NCBI GenBank assembly: GCA_008690995.1
Contig: VRMN01000018.1
Coordinates: 107,001-171,000 of the forward strand
Origin: Porphyridium purpureum
Taxonomy: Eukaryota; Rhodophyta; Bangiophyceae; Porphyridiales; Porphyridiaceae
Direction of reading: 5' to 3'
DNA: 64,000 nt
The translations under genes and the position numbers were made by a program. This document shows, one piece after another, positions 56,528 through 64,000 of this stretch (positions within the stretch are counted from its first letter, which is position 1; each line of letters starts with the position of its first letter). The notes under the pieces are model-generated. The model searched no databases. It had not been told where the DNA came from and was given only the letters and a program-made list of their open reading frames with translations.

Positions 56528-57207
56528 AGCCCTTCTTGTTGTCTTTTCGAGCTCGGACTTTGGCCACGCCGATCGGTTGGACCTCTGCGAGCATGTAAAC
56601 ATGCGTGTGCGCGCGTGTGGGAGTGTGAATGTATGTATCAATGGGTAGGTCTATGCGTGAATGTATGTATCAATGGGTAGGTCTATGCGTGAATGTATGT
56701 ATCAATGGGTAGGTCTATGCGTGAATGTATGTATCAATGGGTAGGTCTATGCGTGAATGTATGTTCCTCCTTTGCTTCCACGTCGCGTTCTCCCGCTGCG
56801 CTTACGCGCTCACGCCACGTGTGGTCGCTCGATCCTCGCGCCAGCGCATCCAATTCAGCATTGCAATGTCATTCAGCATTACCAGTCCATAAAAATCCGC
56901 TGAAAAGGCCGTTTGCTGCGCGGCACTGCGCTGCGCAGCGTGCGGCCAATCCGATGGCGTGTTCATAGCAAAACGCGGTCATTTTATTGCATTTAAGCGC
57001 ACCAAAGTCGGTGGCGGTGGCGGGTGTGTCGCAAGCAGACGCAACAGCTCGGCTGCAGCTGCAAGAGGCAGAGAGTGTGTGTGAGAGGGAGAGAGAGAAA
57101 GTGTGTGTGTGTGTGCTTCCGTGGCCTCGTTGTATTCCCGCGGGTCGTCGCACTCCGTCTGTGGTGGTGTGGAATAACGGAACTGGATCCGAGGCCTCCG
57201 CCGGACA
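56528..57207. other. Gene-free region with 32-bp minisatellite
   Basis: About 680 bp between the RING and FNR/DnaJ genes. It has the tandem array at 56635-56764, TTTTATTGCATT at 56982-56993 and a GA/GT-rich leader before the next ATG. Confidence 0.5.
56635..56764 (+). repeat. 32-bp minisatellite, about four copies
   Basis: The unit contains CAATGGGTAGGTCTATGCGT and restarts at 56639, 56671, 56703 and 56735, exactly 32 bp apart. Copies are essentially identical, pointing to recent expansion. It lies within about 110-240 bp of the RING gene stop, probably in its 3' UTR. Confidence 0.97.
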
Positions 57208-59574
57208 ATGGTGTGCTTTGTCGGCGGCCATGCCTCGGCGCATGGCGACGCGGCTGTGGCGCGGCGGATCACACCTGCTGGACCGAGTGCCGTGTGCGTG
57301 CGCGGCCGGGCGGTGCGGCGAGCGAATGCGCGCTGGTATGCCGTGGCGTTTTGGAAGCAGCCGGCGTTCAGACCGGGCTCAGATGACGGCGAGCAGAGCA
57401 GCGCGCTGGCGGCTCAGGCCGCGTCTGCCGCTGAGCAGCAGGCGCGCGACGACCGCGTGGGACCTCGCCGCGCGCGCCCGAGCGACCCACGCTGGTGGCA
57501 AGAAGTATTCCAGAATGCGTTTGCAAACGCCAGTGCGCAAACGTTCTCAAGGTCGACCTCGGCGAACGCACAGGCCTCCATGCCCTTTTACTTCACGCCG
57601 TGGCGCATTGACGACGGCTCCAGCGTGCAGTGCAACACGCTGAACGACTATTGCGTGCTGGACGCGACTGACACGCAGTCCCTGGCGGAAACGAGCACGC
57701 GCGTGCGCGTGCTGCGCGTCACGCCACGCTCCGCAGACGGCAGCGCCGTGGAAATCGCACTGGCACTAGATGGGCAACTCGAAGATACCAAAGACGCTCG
57801 GGTCAGTCGAAACAGCAACTTGTCGGAGCCCGAACTGGCCAGGCTGAGAGCCCTCTTTGATATGCACACGACTCCCGGGCAGGTTGTGGTGGTTAGCCCG
57901 CTTTGCTTGCAGAGACAAGCAACGGTCGGCGCGCATCGCGGCGGAAATGCGAGCTACAATTCACCGGTGGTACTGACGCTCGCATCGCCACCGGGAAACA
58001 GCGCCAAGGAGTTTCGCGTCATCTTTAACAGTAGGAGTGCCGGGAACAGCCTGGGTTTCCTGAAACGATGCCGCGCAGGTGACGAGCTGCTTGTGTCGCC
58101 GGTGATGGGCGTCGGCCTTGATGTCGCGTGGCTAACGCAAAAGGCCAACGCGCTGCTGCTTGCAGACAATTTGCAGGGCATGGCTGCCATCACGTCACTT
58201 TTGCAGTGGAACACCTTCCGCGCGGCTGCTGGACAGGGAGTCATCCGTAGTACGTCTGTGCGTGTGTTATATGAAGCAGACTCGCTCATGGCGGTTCCAT
58301 ATGCGGGCCTGTTTCGAGAACTAATGATATATGGCGTGCGCTTTGACGCTCTCGTACGGCCTCGCCATCGTGGCGGTGAGCAGCTACATCCACATCAGCC
58401 GGGAAGTTCCGCCATGTCTCGGTTTCTGCGAAATGCAGACAGTTCCAAGCGCTCGGCAGCGGAGCTAGCGCAGCAGTTAATTGGCCAGCAGGGCATTGAA
58501 GCGCTTGCAAACGCGACGCGCGCGGTTTCGTTTGCTGTACGCGACGCTGTCGCCCGTGAGTGGCACGAGGCGCTCATGATGCTTGCACTGTCAGGCAGCG
58601 AAAGCCGCACGGTCTCGCAGGAGCGTGTCGCGGCCGATTGCAGCGACGAATTGTTCGAACTGTCTGACATGTGGGACAACGCAAGCGGCACTGTGGGTGC
58701 AACGTCAGGGCCGGAGGATGACTTTGTGTTTGAGCGGCGTGTGTGGCAGGCGTGGTGTGACATACGCGAAGAAATGCGAGTCGAATTCGAGAAGAAATGG
58801 GCCGCGGGCGCGCGCAAGGACTGGCGCACGTCGTACAGCGAGCACATGAAGAACCAGGCATGGGCGAGTTGGTTTGCGTCCAACTCGGACCGGTGGACTG
58901 ATTTCCGCTGGGACGATTCGGCTTGGAAGACCTACTGGTCCGCATGGTCCAGCGAGTCGCGGCGCGAGTCCTCGAATCCGGGCGGTCGCCATGCTTATGC
59001 AAGCCAAGACTCGGCGTATGGTGCGCGCGAATGGTGGCGCTCGAACACGTGGGGCCAGAATCCAAATAGCGATTGGTCCAACCACACGCATACCAACTCG
59101 GGCCGCTCGTCATACCATGATACGTACAGCAGCGGCGGCGGGAGCTGGGGCGCTGGCTCGGCGAGCGATTATCAGGCCGGCGGGTATCGATATGATTGGG
59201 ACCCGTACGCGAGCCGCGCATATGAAGGCCGCGCAGGGTACGGGCAGAAAGGCGGTAGTAGCGCCGGTGGCGGTGGCAGTCGACAGTCTCAGAGCAACAA
59301 CTACAACAGACAGTCGTACGCAGGGCGCGGCAGCAGCGCCAGTGGTGCAGGCGGCTCGTTTGACTTTTATGGCGTCTTGGGGCTGCAAAACGGCGCTAGT
59401 GCAAAGGAAATCAAGTCGGCGTACCGCCAGATGGCAATGAAGTACCACCCGGACCGAAATATGGGCAACAAGGCAGCGGAGGAAACGATGAAGAAGATCA
59501 CGCTTGCCTACACGGTCCTGAAGAAGTCGTCGACCCGAAGCCGCTACGACTCGTACGGAGCAGCTGGCATTTAA
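57208..59574 (+). CDS. FNR-like oxidoreductase domain fused to a C-terminal DnaJ domain
   Basis: A 788-residue protein with an unusual layout. Residues 1-110 are an Arg/Ala-rich leader with an early Phe (MVCFVGGHASAHG), suggesting plastid import. Residues about 125-388 resemble the plant plastid FAD/NAD(P)-oxidoreductase family (At1g15140-like): TTPGQVVVVSP, SPVVLTLASPP, CRAGDELLVSPVMGVGLDV, LLLADNLQGMAAITSLLQ and TSVRVLYEADSLMAVPYAGL. The NAD-binding glycine loop is degraded (ADNLQG instead of GxGxxP). A Trp/Tyr/Ser/Gly-rich linker follows (about 510-710). The J domain ends the protein, with DFYGVLGLQNGASAKEIKSA and HPD at 747-749. A J domain at the C-terminus is rare. It may recruit HSP70 to a redox-related client. 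Confidence 0.8.
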   Translation: MVCFVGGHASAHGDAAVARRITPAGPSAVCVRGRAVRRANARWYAVAFWKQPAFRPGSDDGEQSSALAAQAASAAEQQARDDRVGPRRARPSDPRWWQEVFQNAFANASAQTFSRSTSANAQASMPFYFTPWRIDDGSSVQCNTLNDYCVLDATDTQSLAETSTRVRVLRVTPRSADGSAVEIALALDGQLEDTKDARVSRNSNLSEPELARLRALFDMHTTPGQVVVVSPLCLQRQATVGAHRGGNASYNSPVVLTLASPPGNSAKEFRVIFNSRSAGNSLGFLKRCRAGDELLVSPVMGVGLDVAWLTQKANALLLADNLQGMAAITSLLQWNTFRAAAGQGVIRSTSVRVLYEADSLMAVPYAGLFRELMIYGVRFDALVRPRHRGGEQLHPHQPGSSAMSRFLRNADSSKRSAAELAQQLIGQQGIEALANATRAVSFAVRDAVAREWHEALMMLALSGSESRTVSQERVAADCSDELFELSDMWDNASGTVGATSGPEDDFVFERRVWQAWCDIREEMRVEFEKKWAAGARKDWRTSYSEHMKNQAWASWFASNSDRWTDFRWDDSAWKTYWSAWSSESRRESSNPGGRHAYASQDSAYGAREWWRSNTWGQNPNSDWSNHTHTNSGRSSYHDTYSSGGGSWGAGSASDYQAGGYRYDWDPYASRAYEGRAGYGQKGGSSAGGGGSRQSQSNNYNRQSYAGRGSSASGAGGSFDFYGVLGLQNGASAKEIKSAYRQMAMKYHPDRNMGNKAAEETMKKITLAYTVLKKSSTRSRYDSYGAAGI

Positions 59575-59642
59575 AGCCAAAGAAGTTTAATATTTTAAAG
59601 AGTCGAGACTTTATCACTCCACGAGCAGACGAGCACCGCAGA

Positions 59643-60305
59643 TTAGATGGAAGTTTGCAAGAGTGCACAGAGCCGCTGAATTTCGCGCTTCACTGACATG
59701 TCCATCATCTGGTCGCCAATCTGAAGTGTCATTCCACCCAGGAGGCTAGGATCGATCACGGATTTGATCGAGCACGGCGCTTGAAGCTGCGACTGCAGCT
59801 TGTTCTGCAGCATGACTCGCTGATGCGGCGTGAGGACAATCGCAGTGGTGACAATGGCTTCGATGCCTTCAGCGCCCGTACCGGACAGAAGCGACACCGA
59901 CTTGCGCACAATCGGAGCCATCGACGCGCCGCGGCCGTTCTCAGCCACCAGCATCATCAGATTAGTCAATGATTTTGACAAGTTTGCCTTTTTCGCGATC
60001 GCCTTGCACACGTCCACCTTGATTTCCCTGGCGAGCGTCGGGTTCGCGAGCGCGGACGCCAGCTTCGCGTCGTCCAGAATCTCTGCCACGACCTTTAGCT
60101 CGCTGATCACCGCGTCCAGCTGCTTCTCCGGCACGCTCTTCTTCACCACGCTCGTGAACGAGTTGGCGTACCTCTCCACCACGGCCGCGTCGCTCGAATG
60201 CGACGCCATCGCGCGCGACGGCACGCGCGCACCGCACCCCCCGCGCGTCACCGCGCGCCACACCCGCACCGCCCGCATGCCCAGCGCCATTCCCTCTCCA
60301 CCCAT
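59643..60305 (-). CDS. Mitochondrial ATP synthase OSCP/delta subunit
   Basis: Connects F1 to the peripheral stalk of ATP synthase. The 220-residue product has a Phe-free basic presequence (MALGMRAVRVWRAVTRGG after the first Met). The OSCP domain begins VVERYANSFTSVVKK and contains LASALANPTLAREIKVDVCK, NLMMLVAENGRG and the C-terminal barrel-like IDPSLLGGMTLQIGDQMMDM, then SVKREIQRL. These are standard OSCP landmarks. The first in-frame ATG is at 60305; 60290 is also possible. The gene converges with the FNR/DnaJ gene, with 68 bp between stop codons. Confidence 0.92.
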   Translation of the reverse strand: MGGEGMALGMRAVRVWRAVTRGGCGARVPSRAMASHSSDAAVVERYANSFTSVVKKSVPEKQLDAVISELKVVAEILDDAKLASALANPTLAREIKVDVCKAIAKKANLSKSLTNLMMLVAENGRGASMAPIVRKSVSLLSGTGAEGIEAIVTTAIVLTPHQRVMLQNKLQSQLQAPCSIKSVIDPSLLGGMTLQIGDQMMDMSVKREIQRLCALLQTSI

Positions 60306-60557
60306 CTCCTCCTCCGCCTCCTTCCCCTTCTCCCCAACACACACGTCCGCCCCACCTCCCTCTTCACACCTCTTCTTCCCCTCCCTTCTCACCCACTTGC
60401 GCGTTTTCTTCTATTTTTTATTATTTTTTTCCCTTTTGCATCTAAAACAAGCTTGGCTCATAATACCGGCACGCGTTTCATACTGAAACAGCCACGTTTT
60501 AGTGGACGTTCTCACGGCTCCGTTGTTCTATTTGGTGTGTTTGCGCGCTTTCATGGT

Positions 60558-60570
60558 TTTTTAATAGTAA
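60558..60570 (+). promoter_or_regulatory. AT-rich box TTTTAATAGTAAA
   Basis: Identical 13-mer to 29143-29155. It is 147 bp before the TRAPPC13 ATG (the other is 150 bp before the m-AAA ATG). Confidence 0.5.
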
Positions 60571-60602
60571 AGTAAGTTGATTTAATAGGCTCAAGCGCGT
60601 CT

Positions 60603-60623
60603 GTGTACAGTTGTGCGGTACAC
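60603..60623. promoter_or_regulatory. GTAC inverted repeat GTGTAC-N9-GTACAC
   Basis: Six-base perfect arms with a nine-base spacer, 33 bp after the AT-rich box and 81 bp before the TRAPPC13 ATG. Confidence 0.45.
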
Positions 60624-60704
60624 GGATCCAATTGTGTGTGGGAAGGAGTGAGAGAGAGTTATGGGGCGTGTGAAAAGGGAGAGGCGGGGGCGGCGATCGT
60701 GGCC

Positions 60705-62081
60705 ATGCAGCCGATGGCTGAGACGGTACGAAGTGCCGCGACAGTGGCGCCGGCCTCGGCGTCGTCCGCGGGACTCATGTTCCGCGTGTTGCGGCTCGCC
60801 ATGCCAGTACCGTCGCGACGGCCGAACTTTATTCCGCTCATGGAAGCGTGCTTCGACGAAAAGCACAGCCCCGGCACGCCAGACGATGTGCTGCTGAGCG
60901 CGCCGCTTTGGGAGGGCGAGGGCGTCGCAGGCGGTGTTGGCTGCTCCATCGTGTTCCCGTCCGCGTTTGGAAACATCTTTCTGGGCGAGCCGTTCAAGGC
61001 ATACGTGACGGCAGTCAACGGCTCGGGCCAGAACCTTCTGCTCAACGCGCTGCGCATCGAAATCACCACACCCTCATCGCGGTCGTACTTAATGGTGGAT
61101 CAAAAAAATCAGCAGCAAGAGCAGGATCAAGCCTTTCGTCTTGAAGCCCACTCCGGGATGGCAAATCACCAGATCGAGTTTCCGCTCACAGAGGTCGGCC
61201 TGCATACGCTGACCTGCTCAGCTACGACGACGGTCGAGGCGGCTCCGTTGGAAACCCGCACGCATCGCAAGAATTTCCGCTTTTCTGTACAGGTGCCACT
61301 CAAACTGTCAATTCTGGTCGAGCGGCTACTTTTTGCACCAGCGCCAGATAAGGCCATGCCGCTTGATGATGGAGCGCCGATGTTTCTAGTGCGTGTTTTG
61401 GTGACAAATGCGATGAATTCTTTACTGAGCGGGCTGCACGTGCAGCTCAAGCCAGAGACATCCGGATGGTTCCAAGTAGTGCCGCTTGCGCCTCCCGATG
61501 CTCCTTCACAGGCAGACGAAGCGACGAACGAGTTTGCTGACTGTGAAATGCATGATGTGCTACGCGACACGTCCGTTGGATTGAGTGCGGATGACACCTA
61601 CGCATTCACTTTCGTCGCTCAGCAAATGGTGGAAAGGCTGCCTTCAAACCATCCGACCGTGCTTATTGGCAAGTTGGACCTGTCGTGGCGCGGTACACAT
61701 GGTGAACAAGCGTTCTTATGTGATGCCGGGATGGTGTACACGCCGCTTGGCGCGGGAACAGACATCGAAGTGACTGTCGAAGAGGTGCCACCCAACCTAC
61801 GCGTGTACGAGCCTTTTGAGCTACGGTGCCGCGTGGTGAACCATACTAACAAGAGCCATCGACTGTATTTGCAGGTGCGCAGAGACTTGGTGGGAGACAT
61901 CGTGCCGGTGGGCGTATCCGGAGTGGCAATCGGAGACTTGGCGGCTCGGTCGTTTCTCGAGACGACCCTGACGTTTGTTGCGCTTGCCAGCGGTTCGCTC
62001 AACTTGTACGGCATCCGCGTGGTAGACGTGGACACACGCGTCTCGTACAATGCAGAAGCGCCTCAAATCGAAATCGCGTAA
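60705..62081 (+). CDS. TRAPPC13-like TRAPP complex subunit
   Basis: Subunit of the TRAPP tethering/Rab-GEF complex in secretory traffic. The 458-residue product has Ig-like beta domains of the TRAPPC13 (C5orf44) family: PSAFGNIFLGEPFKAYVTA, SGMANHQIEFPLTEVGLHTL, the middle FLVRVLVTNAM, and C-terminal VPPNLRVYEPFELRCRVVNH and SGSLNLYGIRVVD. The NIFLGEPF segment and the closing L-G-I-R-V-x-D motif are diagnostic. Start ATG 60705 gives MQPMAETVRS. An upstream ATG at 60661 opens an overlapping frame of 78 codons that would act as a uORF if transcribed. Confidence 0.9.
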   Translation: MQPMAETVRSAATVAPASASSAGLMFRVLRLAMPVPSRRPNFIPLMEACFDEKHSPGTPDDVLLSAPLWEGEGVAGGVGCSIVFPSAFGNIFLGEPFKAYVTAVNGSGQNLLLNALRIEITTPSSRSYLMVDQKNQQQEQDQAFRLEAHSGMANHQIEFPLTEVGLHTLTCSATTTVEAAPLETRTHRKNFRFSVQVPLKLSILVERLLFAPAPDKAMPLDDGAPMFLVRVLVTNAMNSLLSGLHVQLKPETSGWFQVVPLAPPDAPSQADEATNEFADCEMHDVLRDTSVGLSADDTYAFTFVAQQMVERLPSNHPTVLIGKLDLSWRGTHGEQAFLCDAGMVYTPLGAGTDIEVTVEEVPPNLRVYEPFELRCRVVNHTNKSHRLYLQVRRDLVGDIVPVGVSGVAIGDLAARSFLETTLTFVALASGSLNLYGIRVVDVDTRVSYNAEAPQIEIA

Positions 62082-62217
62082 CTGATGACTTGTATTTATT
62101 TTTGTACTCTACGGATCTAAACACCTTGCAATAACCGAAACAAGCCTCTACTTCGTACGCCAGCCCTGACGCCGCCGCCCATCTTGTCAAGGAGACGATG
62201 CCGTCTGGCACTCGTTC

Positions 62218-62814
62218 TCACCTTGCTTTCCGAGCCATGGAAAGCGAAGCACCCGTGTGATAGTCAAGGGTAAGAATGACTGCGTACGCAATGGCGTACA
62301 AAGTCACCAGCAAGTACAAGGCGTGCTTTGCCAACGCCTTGATGTTAAAGTCGTGGACCTTGAAAAAGATGAGTTTGGACACATCGCCCAGCAGCATGAG
62401 CCACAGGAAAGCGCGATAATGGCGGGTGGACAGGAGTTCCGGGCCATGGAGCATGGTGTAAAGCACCGACCAGTGCGCCAGATTGTTCGGAAACACAAAG
62501 GCCATCGAAATGACCTCCCGGTACAGCAGCAGTCGGTCCAGAATAGCAAGCAGCAGAAAGAAGCACGCAACAAACATGACAGCGACTTCAGCTTTATACG
62601 CAGGCCCCGCCTGCATCCACGTCAATACAGACGTGTGCGACGCCTTTACGCCTGGCGAGCGGATACGCAGCACAAACAGCCACGCGGCCACCTTCGTAAA
62701 TGTCTCCACCCATCCCCAGAACGGCCACGGGTTCATCCACCATCCGCGCGAGTCGAGTATTCCGTAGTTCCGCGCGTCGCGCCACTCCGCGATGAAGTGG
62801 TCGGGGATATACAT
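62218..62814 (-). CDS. Predicted multi-pass membrane protein
   Basis: Family not recognised. ATG 62814 gives 198 residues beginning MYIPDHFIAEWRDARNYG. About four hydrophobic helices follow: FTKVAAWLFVLRI, VAVMFVACFFLLLAILDRLL, YRAFLWLMLLGDVSKLIFF and HALYLLVTLYAIAYAVILTL, with a basic C-terminus. Aromatic motifs (GWWMNPWPFWGWVE) precede helix 1. The frame stays open upstream to about 63213, with further ATGs at 63078 and within, so a longer N-terminus is possible. The conserved-looking aromatic start favours 62814. It converges with TRAPPC13. Confidence 0.65.
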   Translation of the reverse strand: MYIPDHFIAEWRDARNYGILDSRGWWMNPWPFWGWVETFTKVAAWLFVLRIRSPGVKASHTSVLTWMQAGPAYKAEVAVMFVACFFLLLAILDRLLLYREVISMAFVFPNNLAHWSVLYTMLHGPELLSTRHYRAFLWLMLLGDVSKLIFFKVHDFNIKALAKHALYLLVTLYAIAYAVILTLDYHTGASLSMARKAR

Positions 62815-63947
62815 CGTGCTGGTCCCGTCACATCCAGCGCTTCGTTTCTCTCTCGCGCTGCGCGTCGCACCTGCAAGCCGCAACGACCAAACCCGACTTG
62901 CAATTTGTGAGCTGTAATTTTGCCAATTTGCTCCCAAATTTCTGAACCCAGGTCGGCTGCGCATTTGCGTCCAGGTGTTGGACGCAGCAGGCCCAGTCTG
63001 TCGACATCCGCGAGACGGCACTCGCGCATAAGCGCGCGCTCGTCGTTTTGAAAGAGCGCTGTAGCTGGCAGGGTCCATCGACGCGATGTTTTGTTTGCGT
63101 GCCTCACGGAACACGCAAGAGTCAAGGACCGTTTGCGGAGAGGTAGGCTCGGGGGGTGTACGTGGATCTGGCGGCTTCGTCGTGCGATATTCGGTGAAGT
63201 ACGCTCCACGCAATAATCGTTTTGGTGACCCGCAGCTGCGACAGCAAGCAGCAGACCGTCCGTCCGACTGGACGACGCAGCCGTTTCCATGCTCGCCGAG
63301 ACATTTTGTCGGGCGTCAAGCAGCCCCGGCTCGCGATTCTTGTTTCACTGTGCAGCATGCACTTGAGCTTTTTGTACACTAGTGTAGCCCCTTCATTTCA
63401 TGATTTGGCAGATTCACTCACTAGCATCACTGGTCTTCATCAAAAACAGAGACCTGCCTTTGAAGACGGTGCTGCTCCTTCCTTTCGCCAGCTGGCACGC
63501 ATGACGGCTGTCATATGCGCCAGCTCTAAACACCAGTGAGGGTGCATTCATTCAGCCACGCCATCTGAAACCCTTAGTCGTCATGTAACTTTGATGGACA
63601 CGAGACAGCCGCGTGTCCACGGTGAAGCTCGCCACCTTCCCATCCAATCTGGCCAAGCGTGGCGCACGCTGCGCCTTGTACATGGACATGCAATATACAT
63701 GGCTCGGTCGTGCACTGGTTTCCTTGATCAACGGGCACCAGCGCGACCGAAACCTGCGCATGGCACTTTACGCGCAAACTCGCATTTCAGTTTGTTTCCT
63801 GAATGGGATTCGGGCATCGGTGTGCAGCTGCGTTTTTCACAGTGAAATGCTCTTCTGCTGTAGACTGTGAAAGGGTGAAGAGATACGGCGCTTGAGAGGA
63901 ATGGAAAGGAACGGGGGAGACGGTTGTTGGTCGGCATTGTATGAAAC
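62815..63947. other. Region with a doubtful two-exon gene
   Basis: About 1.1 kb. On the plus strand an ATG at 63357 opens MHLSFLYTSVAPSFHDLADS ... to about 63535. A GTGAGG donor and an ACAG acceptor (63608) would join it in phase to a second frame ending at 63870 (TVKLATFPSNLAKRGARC ... LGRALVSLINGHQRDRNLR). Splice signals are weak and no family is recognised, so this is only a possibility. Confidence 0.2.
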
Positions 63948-64000
63948 ATGAAGAGCGTGATGGTTGTGGTGTTGGTCAGTGCGCTGCTGGTTCTACTTGC
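63948..64000 (+). CDS. 5' end of a gene with a signal peptide (cut by the window edge)
   Basis: ATG 63948 opens MKSVMVVVLVSALLVLL, a basic start followed by an uninterrupted hydrophobic run, as in an ER signal peptide. The frame stays open to the last base. Only 17 codons are visible, so identity cannot be given. Confidence 0.5.
   Translation, partial: MKSVMVVVLVSALLVLL

Larger units (their letters stand above)
60306..60704. other. Divergent promoter region OSCP / TRAPPC13
   Basis: About 400 bp with AT-rich boxes, one GTAC inverted repeat, and an out-of-frame ATG at 60661 ahead of the TRAPPC13 start. Confidence 0.55.

Noticed and set aside
56635-56764. CRISPR-like array
   Set aside because: The 32-bp units are contiguous with no unique spacers, so this is an ordinary minisatellite in a eukaryotic 3' region.
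10420-60623. GTAC inverted repeats as MITE or transposon ends
   Set aside because: Arms are only 6-9 bp with 3-9 bp spacers, no target-site duplication or shared interior; a binding site fits better.
1-64000. tRNA or rRNA genes
   Set aside because: I looked for T-arm GTTCGA-type motifs paired with acceptor stems in the spacers and found none convincing; a covariance-model scan would be decisive.

Overview
The window looks like nuclear DNA of a compact, intron-poor unicellular red alga. The gene style and the plastid gene set fit a Porphyridium-type mesophilic rhodophyte, but the species is inferred. Support for this: about 37 mostly single-exon genes lie in 64 kb with short spacers and GC-rich coding sequence. 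The proteins are eukaryotic (SNF5, SEC16, epsilon-COP, TRAPPC13, Pol III subunit, OSCP, m-AAA protease, profilin). They sit beside plastid proteins of cyanobacterial descent: GrpE, a fibrillin, a plastid glucose-transporter relative, a conserved cyanobacterial/plastid membrane protein and an FNR-like protein. Only one convincing spliceosomal intron was found (8909-8986, minus strand). No transposon, LTR element, CRISPR array, rRNA or tRNA was recognised.

Layout. 0-10 kb: SNF5, PPK2-like protein, tandem-C2 protein, a cyclic-nucleotide-binding/mitochondrial-carrier-like fusion, a BET-type bromodomain protein, a COA4-like CX9C protein and the intron-containing plastid membrane protein. 10-20 kb: ornithine decarboxylase behind a 1.5 kb gene-free region, plastid glucose-transporter relative, GrpE, RPC11/POLR3K, Nudix hydrolase, HIS6 (HisA) and BCAT. 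20-32 kb: CAMK-type kinase, DDX41-like helicase, beta-amylase, a Ser-rich nuclear protein, fibrillin and the m-AAA protease. 32-46 kb: BTB protein, a Sel1-repeat gene with an in-frame TGA, SEC16 head-to-head with epsilon-COP, a small hypothetical, and a very large Q-rich Iwr1-like protein. 46-64 kb: PPR-like protein, 6-phosphogluconate dehydrogenase, 2OG-Fe(II) oxygenase overlapping a hypothetical, profilin, RING-H2 protein, an FNR-like/DnaJ fusion, OSCP, TRAPPC13, a multi-pass membrane protein and the start of a secreted protein cut by the window edge.

There are no operons. Related functions recur: starch and sugar metabolism (beta-amylase, glucose transporter, 6PGDH), amino-acid and polyamine metabolism (HIS6, BCAT, ODC), vesicle coats and tethers (SEC16, epsilon-COP, TRAPPC13), organelle quality control (GrpE, DnaJ fusion, m-AAA) and transcription (SNF5, BET, RPC11, Iwr1-like).

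The strongest candidate for something undescribed is non-coding. A GTAC-centred promoter element (half-site CTGTACCT, often as perfect inverted repeats CTGTAC-N3-9-GTACAG) recurs in at least nine intergenic regions. It often lies near AT-rich boxes; one 13-mer (TTTTAATAGTAAA) sits at almost the same distance (-150 and -147) from two unrelated start codons. The most unusual proteins are the FNR-like/DnaJ fusion and the cNMP-binding/carrier-like fusion.
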